From CAYSYY01 sp964576115 [NCBI: uncultured Gemmatimonadota bacterium] (GTDB taxonomy: Bacteria > Blakebacterota > Blakebacteria > Blakebacterales), in the NCBI GenBank assembly GCA_964576115.1, contig CAZNUA010000036.1:21682-37011 (forward strand): DNA of 15,330 nt, in the 5' to 3' direction. Positions 5,584 to 13,066 of this stretch are shown in pieces. The notes beneath the pieces are model-generated. The model did no database searches. It was not told where the DNA came from and saw only the letters and a list, made by a program, of their open reading frames with translations. Both the position numbers and the translations under genes were made by a program. How positions within the stretch are numbered: position 1 is the stretch's first letter; each line of letters starts with the position of its first letter.

Positions 5584-6435
5584 GTGAGTGTCGTGAAGAT
5601 CATCTTTCTGGTCCTGGCAGGGATCATGGTTTGTGCAGGGCTGTGGTTGGGCCTGCGCCGCCTGCGTAGTGAACGCCGCTACGGTCTTCTGAAAACAGAA
5701 CTGCGGTCCGAACCGGAGCGCTCCCGGACCGGAGACGTCTTTCGAACCGAACTCGTCGAAGACCTGCCCGACCCGGCCCGCCGCTTTCTCTCTCACGCCA
5801 TCAAGCCCGGCACGCCGCTGGCCGGGGGGGCCGAGATCGTCCTGGAAGGCAGCATGCGGCAGTCACCGGATACCCCACGCATGTCGATCCGGGCCGAAGA
5901 GATTCTGGTTCCGGGCCGGGGATTCCTCTGGGATGCGCGCGCCCGCCGGGGACCGGTCACGGTCCGGGTCGTCGATCACTATCTCGGCGGCGAGGGAGCG
6001 GTCGAGATTGCCCTTTTCGGGTTCATACCGCTGGGGCGCGAGAGCGGCCCCGACATCGCCCGTTCCTCGCGGGGGCGGCTGGCGGCCGAGTCGATCTGGG
6101 CACCCACCGCCCTTCTCCCCGGTCCGGGGGTGCGGTGGGAACCGGTCGACGACGAGCACGCCCGGGTGGTGCTGACTGTCGAGGGGGAGGAAACCGCCCT
6201 GACCCTGACCATCGACGATACCGGCCGCTGCCGGGAGGTGACGATGCAGCGCTGGGGCGATGCCGGGGTCGAATCCTTCCAGTCACTGCCGTATGGTTTC
6301 GCGATCGAAGAAGAAGTGAGTTCGGAGGGAATCACGGTCGGACGACTTTTCACCGGGGGCTGGTTCTACGGTACCGATCGCTACGATCCCGAGAACGCCA
6401 GCACGTTTACCGTCGTCGAGATCCGCTTTCGCTGA
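5584..6435 (+). CDS. DUF6920/DUF6544-like membrane-anchored protein
   Basis: This is a predicted 283-residue protein. GTG 5584 is chosen because GGAGGG (5573-5578) lies 5 nt upstream and the protein then starts with a membrane segment (about 4-24, VKIIFLVLAGIMVCAGLWLG). The frame also extends upstream to 5500 without a good ribosome-binding site. The rest fits the DUF6920 (former DUF6544) family pattern: an LPDPARRFLSHA-like opening, an Arg-rich then FLWDARARRG block, GAVEIALFGFIPLGRESGPD, a SIWAPTALLPGPGVRWEPVDD block and a C-terminal TGGWFYGTDRY...VVEIRFR. The biochemical role of the family is unknown to me. Its 3' end overlaps the convergent histidine kinase gene by 29 bp, and the ending looks natural for the family. 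Confidence 0.75.
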   Translation: MSVVKIIFLVLAGIMVCAGLWLGLRRLRSERRYGLLKTELRSEPERSRTGDVFRTELVEDLPDPARRFLSHAIKPGTPLAGGAEIVLEGSMRQSPDTPRMSIRAEEILVPGRGFLWDARARRGPVTVRVVDHYLGGEGAVEIALFGFIPLGRESGPDIARSSRGRLAAESIWAPTALLPGPGVRWEPVDDEHARVVLTVEGEETALTLTIDDTGRCREVTMQRWGDAGVESFQSLPYGFAIEEEVSSEGITVGRLFTGGWFYGTDRYDPENASTFTVVEIRFR

Positions 6436-8089
6436 ACCGGGACAGGATTTCCTGTTCGTCATCGACCAGCAGCACGGTCCGATTCCCGGCCGTTCTCGTC
6501 CCGCTCTGCAGTCCGGCGACATCGCTCGGGATCGTTTCCGCCCCCTCGCCGACCGGCAGAAAGACTTCGGCCGTCGTGCCCCGGCCCGGCTCCGAAAACA
6601 GGGTGATCGCCCCCCCGTGATTTTTCACGATCCCGTAGACCATCGACAGTCCAAGACCCAAGCCTGCATCCTCTTCCTTGGTCGTGAAGAACGGTTCAAA
6701 GACACGGTCGAGGACCTTTTCGTCCATACCGCATCCTTCATCGCCGATCGTCAGCCGCACGGCCCGCTCGGCCAGCGGTTCCATGGCCTGGGCGACATGG
6801 TCTGGGGGTGTGAGTTCGTCCAGGCGGACCGTGATCGCACCACCGCCGGGCCCGAGCGCATCGCGGGCATTCAACAGCAGGTTCATGATCATCTGACGGA
6901 TCTGGGCGGCATCGGCCTCGACGACCGGCAGGCGTGAGACGGGAGTGAAGTCCAGGACAATCTTCGGATCGAGAGTTTCGGTGAGCATACCGGTGATCTC
7001 ACCCACGATCTCGTTCAGATCGACCGGTGCGACCTCGACCTTGCCCCGGCGGGCGAAACCGAGGAGCTGCTCTGTCAGCTCCGCACCCCGGAAGGCGCCG
7101 AGTCTGATCTTTTCGATCTTCGCTGTCTGTTCCGGATTCAGGGAGCCACGCTGCAGCAACAGTTCGGAGTAGCCGAGAATGATACCGAGCAGGTTGTTGA
7201 AATTATGGGCGATCCCGCCGGCCAGCGTACCCAGAGATTCAAGCCGCTGCAGCTGTTCGAGCTGCCGGGTGCGCTCCTCGACTCTCTTCTCGAGAGTGGC
7301 GTTGATGGCGGCGATTTCCTCGAGCGAGTCCTTGAGTGCGCTCTGCATGCTGGTGAAAGAGCTGTACAGGATCCCGACCTCGTCGTTGCTCGTTCCGGTG
7401 AGTTCGTGGTCCAGATCGCCGGCTGCGACAGCACGGGTCTGTTCCACCAGTCGATCGATCGGTTGGGTAATGCGGCGACTGAAGAGCGTGGTCAGTCCCC
7501 AGCCCAGGAGGATCGCCGCCAGGGCGCTGATGATGATCCCCCAGCGCATGCGTGCTACCTCCCGCAGGGTCGGACGCATGCTCACCCCCGCGAAGACATA
7601 CCCCCAGGTGACGCTTTCTCCCACCGGACGGATCGGTAGAGTGTAGACCCAGACCCGATCGGTCACCGTACCGATCTTCAGACGCTCCTCACTCACGTCT
7701 GTGGACCAATCCCGGCTGTTCCACAAGCTCACCAGTTCATCGGTACGCGCGCCTTCGGCATATACCTGCGACTCGAGCAGACGGTCGCTGGCATCGAAGA
7801 CCGCCAGCCAGAGGACATCCTCGAGATCGGACTCGTGGGCAAGATAAAACCTGATGCTGCTCGTGTTGTAGGTCAGCAGGGCGGGCGTGATCAGGGTGAC
7901 CAATCCCTCGAGGCGCTCGCGGGCGTTATCACGGTCGGAGGTGAATAACCGGGCCTGGGCAAAGAAATACAGGAAGGCGAGCAGCAGGATCGCCAGTCCG
8001 GCAGAGGTTCCGGCAATCAGCAGGTTCAGTTTCCAGCGCAGGGGAAACGCGGGCTGGCGTTGTTTTCTGCGGGTGCTTTTCGCCGGCAC
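6407..8089 (-). CDS. Sensor histidine kinase with truncated C-terminal receiver domain
   Basis: This is a 560-residue membrane sensor kinase that would autophosphorylate on His and pass phosphate to a response regulator. In order: TM1 (about 21-45), an extracytoplasmic sensor region (46-180), TM2 (about 183-203), HAMP (204-257), coiled coil (about 250-285), H-box GGIAHNFNNLLG with His295, N-box NLLLNARDA (Asn407), G1 DEGCGM (450-455), F-box FEPFFTTKE and G2 GLGLGLSMVYG (476-486). A receiver then begins at TVLLVDDEQEIL (538-549) but stops 11 residues later, lacking the phosphoacceptor Asp. The end overlaps the convergent gene by 29 bp, suggesting a deletion junction. GTG 8089 starts 4 nt after the upstream gene's TAA, with GGAGG in that gene's end, so translation is probably coupled. 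The HATPase core is intact. No partner response regulator is in view. Confidence 0.93.
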   Translation of the reverse strand: MPAKSTRRKQRQPAFPLRWKLNLLIAGTSAGLAILLLAFLYFFAQARLFTSDRDNARERLEGLVTLITPALLTYNTSSIRFYLAHESDLEDVLWLAVFDASDRLLESQVYAEGARTDELVSLWNSRDWSTDVSEERLKIGTVTDRVWVYTLPIRPVGESVTWGYVFAGVSMRPTLREVARMRWGIIISALAAILLGWGLTTLFSRRITQPIDRLVEQTRAVAAGDLDHELTGTSNDEVGILYSSFTSMQSALKDSLEEIAAINATLEKRVEERTRQLEQLQRLESLGTLAGGIAHNFNNLLGIILGYSELLLQRGSLNPEQTAKIEKIRLGAFRGAELTEQLLGFARRGKVEVAPVDLNEIVGEITGMLTETLDPKIVLDFTPVSRLPVVEADAAQIRQMIMNLLLNARDALGPGGGAITVRLDELTPPDHVAQAMEPLAERAVRLTIGDEGCGMDEKVLDRVFEPFFTTKEEDAGLGLGLSMVYGIVKNHGGAITLFSEPGRGTTAEVFLPVGEGAETIPSDVAGLQSGTRTAGNRTVLLVDDEQEILSRFSESGSRRR

Positions 8090-8093
8090 GAGC

Positions 8094-9659
8094 TTACCGC
8101 CTCCACCAGAATCGTTCGCACTGCATATTGCCCGTTCCCAACGGACTCAAGGCTACCCCCTCGAGACCCTCCCGGGTGACATGGACCGAGGCCGTGAAAT
8201 CGAGAGGAATGATCGGCACGTCAGCCAGGATGATCTCCTCGGCCCGGTTCACCAGTTCGAGACGCTCATCACCATCGACGGTAACCAGCGCCTCTTCCAG
8301 CAATCGATTCACCTCTTCGTTCCGGTACGCGAAATAGTTCCCCCACCCTTCGCTGTGAAAGAGATCGTACAGGAAATGGCTCGCGCTCGGCAGATCGGCC
8401 GCCCAGGCCATGGTGAAAAGGGGGGCTGTGCCGGCCTCGATGCGGGCATCGAACTCGGACCAATCCCGGGGACGATAGTCGGTTTCGATTCCGATCCGCG
8501 CCCAGGCTTCCCTGATCTTCAGGTCTTCTTCGTACACCACGTCGGGCGTGCCGACAACGTAATACGGCAGCGGTACGCGGGGAGGTGAAAAGTCACCGGC
8601 TCCGGAACCGGCTTCTGCTTCGACCGGCCGGAAGAGATCGGGGCGATCGATATAGCCGGCCATCCCGGGCGGTATGAGAGCAGTAGCCCGACGGAAGAGC
8701 GGATCGTCGGCTGCGATGTAGTTCTCCCAATCGATCGCTGCCGCGAGCCGGCGGCGCAGGTTCGAGTCGGCGACATCGGGGTGATCGAGGTTGAAGCCGA
8801 GGAATTCGAGCGTCATCCCCTGGCGGCGATGAATACGTACATCCTCCCGCTCGACGTAGCGATCCCAATGCCAGGTAGGCATTTCGACCAGATCGATCTC
8901 ACCCGCCTCGAACAGCTCCAGTTCGGTTTCGGCCTCATAGACCGGAACGATACGGATATCGATGGAATCGAGGAAGGCGGGGGATCCGTAATAGTCCTCG
9001 AAGCGGGTCAGGACGATTCTTTCCCGACTCCGTCCGGCCAGGCGGAAGGGACCTGCTCCCTCGCCTGCAGGTCCGGTGATCTTCCACGGCTCGGTCGCCA
9101 TGATCGCCAGCAGATCGGGTGCGGGGCGGTCGAAGATGATTTCGACCGTACGCGGCGTGCGGGCCCGCAGGCCTCCGATCCGGGCGCTACGGCCGGCCAG
9201 GTACTCGTCCAGACCCGAGAGTGACTGCAGGGTGGCATGGCCGATGACCGGCTCAAGGGCATTACGGCGGGCCAGTTTGGTGATCGAAGCGACCACATCG
9301 GCCGAGGAAATCGGCCGGCCCGTGTGGAAGGTCAGGTTATCGCGCAGATGAAAGACAAAGTGCCGGAAATTCTCGTCGATCTCCCACCGCTGAGCCAGTC
9401 CGGGCATGACATTGAGACTGACATCGAACTCCACCAGACCTTCGTACATCTGATTGATCAAGCAGGCTTCCTGGGAGCTTGAAAAATCGACGGGACTGAG
9501 GGTCGCCATGGGCAGCAGAGCGAGACGGAGCACACCCCCCGAGCGGGGTGTGGGTCCCCTGACCGGTTCGGGCGAGCGGGGAGCCAGCGCCAGGGCGAGC
9601 GCAATGAGAGCTACCCAGGCGGCGGCGTAGACGGCCAGCGATCGTTTCGAGATACTCAT
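8094..9659 (-). CDS. Extracellular solute-binding protein, family 5 (oligopeptide type)
   Basis: This 521-residue protein of the SBP_bac_5 class binds peptides, nickel or other small solutes outside the membrane. An N-terminal hydrophobic segment (about 8-26) has no lipobox Cys, so it is an uncleaved anchor or a signal peptide. Family marks include MYEGLVEFD (71-79), LRDNLTFHTGRPISSADV (105-122), GPFRLAGRSRERIVLTRF, FNLDHPDVADSNLRRRLAAAID and the C-terminal IPLDFTASVHV. The start is ATG 9659; the nearest strong ribosome-binding sequence (GGGAGG) lies somewhat far upstream. Family-5 binding proteins usually travel with permease and ATPase genes, but none is here. Instead it is followed 4 bp later by a sensor kinase and preceded (43 bp) by an ADOP-type permease. 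I infer a ligand-sensing role with the kinase. Confidence 0.9.
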   Translation of the reverse strand: MSISKRSLAVYAAAWVALIALALALAPRSPEPVRGPTPRSGGVLRLALLPMATLSPVDFSSSQEACLINQMYEGLVEFDVSLNVMPGLAQRWEIDENFRHFVFHLRDNLTFHTGRPISSADVVASITKLARRNALEPVIGHATLQSLSGLDEYLAGRSARIGGLRARTPRTVEIIFDRPAPDLLAIMATEPWKITGPAGEGAGPFRLAGRSRERIVLTRFEDYYGSPAFLDSIDIRIVPVYEAETELELFEAGEIDLVEMPTWHWDRYVEREDVRIHRRQGMTLEFLGFNLDHPDVADSNLRRRLAAAIDWENYIAADDPLFRRATALIPPGMAGYIDRPDLFRPVEAEAGSGAGDFSPPRVPLPYYVVGTPDVVYEEDLKIREAWARIGIETDYRPRDWSEFDARIEAGTAPLFTMAWAADLPSASHFLYDLFHSEGWGNYFAYRNEEVNRLLEEALVTVDGDERLELVNRAEEIILADVPIIPLDFTASVHVTREGLEGVALSPLGTGNMQCERFWWRR

Positions 9660-9702
9660 CGGGCGGGATGGTACACCTCCCGCCGCCGGCAGGCAAACGA
9701 CG

Positions 9703-12402
9703 CTATTCGGTATTCAGTACCCGCACCGGATCGATCCGTGAAGCACGCAGGGCCGGCAGCAGGGTGGCTCCAACAGCCGTGACGATGAGCACGGCCACGA
9801 CCCCGAACCAGGTGATCGGATCGAGAGTCGAGGTCTCATAGAGGACCTCGCTCAGGATCGAACTCAGAGCCAGCGCCGCCAGCAGGCCCATTCCGGTCCC
9901 GAGCGCGGCCAGTCCGAGCCCCTGTCCGAGCACCAGCTGGACGATATCACGCCCCGTGGCTCCGACCGCGATCCGCACCCCGATCTCGGGGCCCCGCCGG
10001 CTGACCGTATAGCTCATCACGCCGACCACTCCCGCGGCGGCGAGCAGCAGGGCTACGGCCGCAAACAGGGAGATCACCAGGGCTGTGGAACGGTATCCGG
10101 CGATCGAGTCATTCCGGATCCCGTCGTAGCTGCGGATGTCGTAGACGGGCAGTTCGGGATCGAGTTCGCCGACGACCCGGCGCAGGATGGTTGCCGCATC
10201 GGCCACCGCGACTGGCGTGTGCATGACGATCGGTACTTCGAAGATCGGAGGCAGGAGCCACATCGGCATGTAGATCGCATAGCGTTCTTCGGCCGTCAGT
10301 CTGCGCTCGCGCAGTGAAGCGGCAATCCCGATGATGATCGAGGAGCGCTCGGGTGTGGCCCAGAGGTTGACTGTTTTGCCGACTGCGTCGCCCTCGGGGT
10401 AGAGGCGGGCAGCCAGGTTCTCACTGATGACGCACACCCCCCACGCCTGCTCGACATCCTCGAAGGTGAAGTCCCGCCCGGCGTGCAGGGCGATTCCCAT
10501 GGTGGCGAAGTAGCCGGGCATGACCATGCGCCAGTCGGCCGAGAGCCGTTCTTCGCCTTCCTCGAGCGCCCGGGAAGCGGGATCGACCTCCATCGTGGCA
10601 TTCAGACCGCCGTAGAGGGCCGTGCCCCCCTGAATGAGGGAGGCGTTTTCGATCTCGGGCACGGCGGTGAGGTTGTGGACCAGGTCGGAGAGAAATGCGT
10701 AGGTGGGCATGGTCTCGCTGTAGCGCGACTCGGGCAGGGTAATGCCGGCACAGATCCGGTCCTCGACCTCGAAACCCGGATCCACGTTACGGACCGCATG
10801 GAAGGAACGCAGCAGCAGCCCGGCACCGATCAGCAGTACGATCGATAGCCCGATCTCGACCACCACCAGCCCCCGGCGCAGCAGGACCGCCCGCCGGCTG
10901 CTCCCGCCATGCCGGCCTCCCTCACGCAGCACTTCGGCGGGCCGGGCCGAACTGGCCTGCAGGGCCGGAATCAGACCGGAGAGAGTCCCGGCCCCGATCG
11001 TGATGAGCAGGGTGAAGAGCAGGACCGGCCAGTCGATGCCGATCTCAGCCAGCCGGGGTACTGCATCGGACGCGATCGCGGGCAGGGCCTCGATCCCCCA
11101 GAGTGCCAGCATGATGCCGATGAGGCCGCCGCCCAGGGCGAGCAGGAGGGATTCGCTGACCACCTGGCGGATCGCCTGTCCCCGGCCGGCTCCGAAGGCG
11201 GTCGCGATGGCGATCTCGCGCCGCCGGCCCAGGGCCCGGGCGAGCAGCAGGCTGGCCAGATTCACGCAGGCGATGAGCAGCAGCAAGCCGACCGCGGCCA
11301 TGATCATCCAGAGGGAGGAACGTGTCGCAGCGCCGACTAACTGGGAGTCGAAAGAGCGCACGGTCACGCTCCAGCCGGCGTTCGATTCCGGGTACTCCCG
11401 GCCGAGTTCGGCGGCCACGGCCGCCAGATCGTCCCAGGCCTGCTCGACCGTCACCCCCGGATGCATCCGCCCCAGCAGGTTGACGAGGTGATTGTCCCGC
11501 GGCCAGGCGGGATCGGGCCGTAACGGGATCCAGATATCGTAGTTGCCGGGGAAATTGTCGAGTTCGGGCAGCACGCCGACGACGGTCCACGGCTCGCCAT
11601 CGAGATTCAGGGTCGAGCCTACGACCTCGGCCACCCCGCCCAGATGGGTCTGCCAGAATTTCGAAGAGATCATCGCCACCCGCGTACCCGCTCCGGCGGC
11701 ATCCTCCTCGGGGGTGAAGGAGCGTCCCAGGACAGGCGTAATGCCGAGCATGGCCGGCAGGTTGTGCGTGACCCGGAAGCCCTGCGCCCGGACCGGATGC
11801 TCCCCCGGCAGAGCCACAAAGGTGTGCCAGCTTATGGCCGCCAGTTCGGCGAAGGTGGTGTTGCCATCCCGGAAGCTCAGGTAATTGGAATCCGAGGAAG
11901 AGGAGGTCAAACGGCCGCGCTCCTCGTTCCGTTCCCAGATGAAAACCAGTTCCTCGGGATCGGGATAAGGCAGCGGAGTCAGAACGGCGCCGTTCAGAAT
12001 CGAGAAGATGATCGTGTTCACGGCGATACCCAGCGCCAGGAGCAGAGTCGCAATGGTCGTAAAACCCGGGTTGCGGCGCAGGCGGCGGGCGGCGAATTGC
12101 AGATCGCGCCCGATCTCACCCAGGATCTCTTTGAGCCGGCGGCGCCGGAGTTCCTCTTCGCCCGATATCTGCAGATCCTTTCTGATCTCGGCCACCCGGC
12201 CGAACACCTCCCGGGCGCGGGCCCGGGCCTGGTCCTCGCTCAGGCCCTGTTCGCGCAGCTCGGCGATCCGGCTCTCGAGGTGAAAATGCAGTTCGTCGTC
12301 GATATTGCGCTCCAGGTGCCGGCCATTCTCCTCGAGCCGGAAGGAATCCCGCCACCGTTCTTCACCGTGCCGGCCGCGATTGCCGCTCTGCTCCTCAACC
12401 AC
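9703..12402 (-). CDS. ADOP-type FtsX/MacB-like permease with permease-prefix domain
   Basis: This 899-residue membrane protein matches the acidobacterial duplicated orphan permease (ADOP) type. The soluble N-terminal prefix (1-100, ERNIDDELHFHLESRIAELREQGLS) is the ADOP permease-prefix domain. FtsX/MacB_PCD repeats follow: TM1 about 115-138, periplasmic domain 1, TMs about 364-388, 416-440 and 458-482. A second half begins near 508, with periplasmic domain 2 and TMs about 773-798, 822-848 and 862-886. EIGVRIAVGATGRDIVQLVL and LPALRASRIDPVRVL are typical. GTG 12402 has GAGGAG 8 nt upstream. MacB-like permeases couple to an ATPase for mechanotransmission or export; no ATPase is nearby, as is usual for ADOPs. 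It lies 54 bp after padR, the usual ADOP partner. The substrate is unknown. Confidence 0.93.
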   Translation of the reverse strand: MVEEQSGNRGRHGEERWRDSFRLEENGRHLERNIDDELHFHLESRIAELREQGLSEDQARARAREVFGRVAEIRKDLQISGEEELRRRRLKEILGEIGRDLQFAARRLRRNPGFTTIATLLLALGIAVNTIIFSILNGAVLTPLPYPDPEELVFIWERNEERGRLTSSSSDSNYLSFRDGNTTFAELAAISWHTFVALPGEHPVRAQGFRVTHNLPAMLGITPVLGRSFTPEEDAAGAGTRVAMISSKFWQTHLGGVAEVVGSTLNLDGEPWTVVGVLPELDNFPGNYDIWIPLRPDPAWPRDNHLVNLLGRMHPGVTVEQAWDDLAAVAAELGREYPESNAGWSVTVRSFDSQLVGAATRSSLWMIMAAVGLLLLIACVNLASLLLARALGRRREIAIATAFGAGRGQAIRQVVSESLLLALGGGLIGIMLALWGIEALPAIASDAVPRLAEIGIDWPVLLFTLLITIGAGTLSGLIPALQASSARPAEVLREGGRHGGSSRRAVLLRRGLVVVEIGLSIVLLIGAGLLLRSFHAVRNVDPGFEVEDRICAGITLPESRYSETMPTYAFLSDLVHNLTAVPEIENASLIQGGTALYGGLNATMEVDPASRALEEGEERLSADWRMVMPGYFATMGIALHAGRDFTFEDVEQAWGVCVISENLAARLYPEGDAVGKTVNLWATPERSSIIIGIAASLRERRLTAEERYAIYMPMWLLPPIFEVPIVMHTPVAVADAATILRRVVGELDPELPVYDIRSYDGIRNDSIAGYRSTALVISLFAAVALLLAAAGVVGVMSYTVSRRGPEIGVRIAVGATGRDIVQLVLGQGLGLAALGTGMGLLAALALSSILSEVLYETSTLDPITWFGVVAVLIVTAVGATLLPALRASRIDPVRVLNTE

Positions 12403-12456
12403 GATTCGTGCTCCTCTGAGCCGGGCGCGAATCCCTGCCTCTCAACCCGACGCCTC

Positions 12457-12810
12457 TCATGGGGACAGATCCCCCCCGGCCACCTGCAATACCCGGCACA
12501 TGGCTCCGGTGTGCCGCAGCCATTCCTGCAGGGTCTGCTCGAGTTCGACCCGGCCCTTATCGGTCAACGAATAGAAACGGGCTCGCCTGTTCTTGTCCGA
12601 TATGCGCCACTCACCCGTAATGAAACCTTCCCGTTTGAGCCGGTGCAGGGCGGGATACAGAGCGCCCTCCTCGATCCGCAGTTCATCTGAGGAGAGGCGG
12701 GCGATCTCGTTGGCGATACCGAAACCGTGCAGCGGCCCGGTCGTGTGCAGAGTTCGCAGGATCAGCAGGTCGATCGAGCCGTACAGAGTATTCGCGGGTA
12801 TGCGGGACAT
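12457..12810 (-). CDS. PadR-family transcriptional regulator (ADOP-associated type)
   Basis: This is a 117-residue winged-helix repressor. ATG 12810 follows GGAGG with a 4-nt spacer. Residues 8-85 give the PadR wing: LYGSIDLLILRTLHTTGPLHG, ALYPALHRLKREGFI, EWRISDKNRRARFYSLTDKG, then a short C-terminal dimerisation helix. In Acidobacteria and related phyla a PadR of this kind sits directly before ADOP permeases, and the same arrangement is seen here. It probably represses its own operon and perhaps the divergent permease, through the palindromes at 12857-12890. The inducing signal is unknown. Confidence 0.95.
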   Translation of the reverse strand: MSRIPANTLYGSIDLLILRTLHTTGPLHGFGIANEIARLSSDELRIEEGALYPALHRLKREGFITGEWRISDKNRRARFYSLTDKGRVELEQTLQEWLRHTGAMCRVLQVAGGDLSP

Positions 12811-12856
12811 CGATCCTCCCTCATTCGGTCGTGCGGGCGGCGGTTGCGCCCGTCGT

Positions 12857-12890
12857 ATACCTGAGCGGCTTACGTGAGCTGCTTAGGTAA
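12857..12890. promoter_or_regulatory. Tandem palindromic motif, candidate PadR operator
   Basis: Two 21-bp sites overlap, offset by 13 bp: 12857-12877 and 12870-12890. The second is the better palindrome, with TTAC at one end, GTAA at the other and AGCTGCT at the core (16 of 21 positions symmetric). The first repeats the core as AGCGGCT. Seen as direct repeats, TACCTGAGCGGCT and TACGTGAGCTGCT match at 11 of 13 positions. The motif lies 47-80 bp upstream of the padR start, in the region shared with the divergent permease. It fits an autoregulatory PadR site; binding is inferred. Confidence 0.6.
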
Positions 12891-13002
12891 TACGGCCTGC
12901 CGATCTCATATGTTTCACCCATTCAGCCCCCGCCCGGTCCGGGCAAAGAAAGAACAGGCAGATGTACGTAACTATTCGTATAACCAGCCGTACGGTGTCG
13001 AT

Positions 13003-13036
13003 ACATGGTGAGTTCAAACACATGGCGATTTCAAAC
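13003..13036. repeat. Tandem 17-bp direct repeat upstream of permease
   Basis: ACATGGTGAGTTCAAAC (13003-13019) is followed at once by ACATGGCGATTTCAAAC (13020-13036). The units match at 15 of 17 positions and lie end to end, 31 bp before the permease start. They could be a binding site for a regulator of this gene, separate from the PadR-like motif, or a small duplication. Confidence 0.55.
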
Positions 13037-13066
13037 CGGTTCGTATCCCAACCAGCGAGGCAGCCC

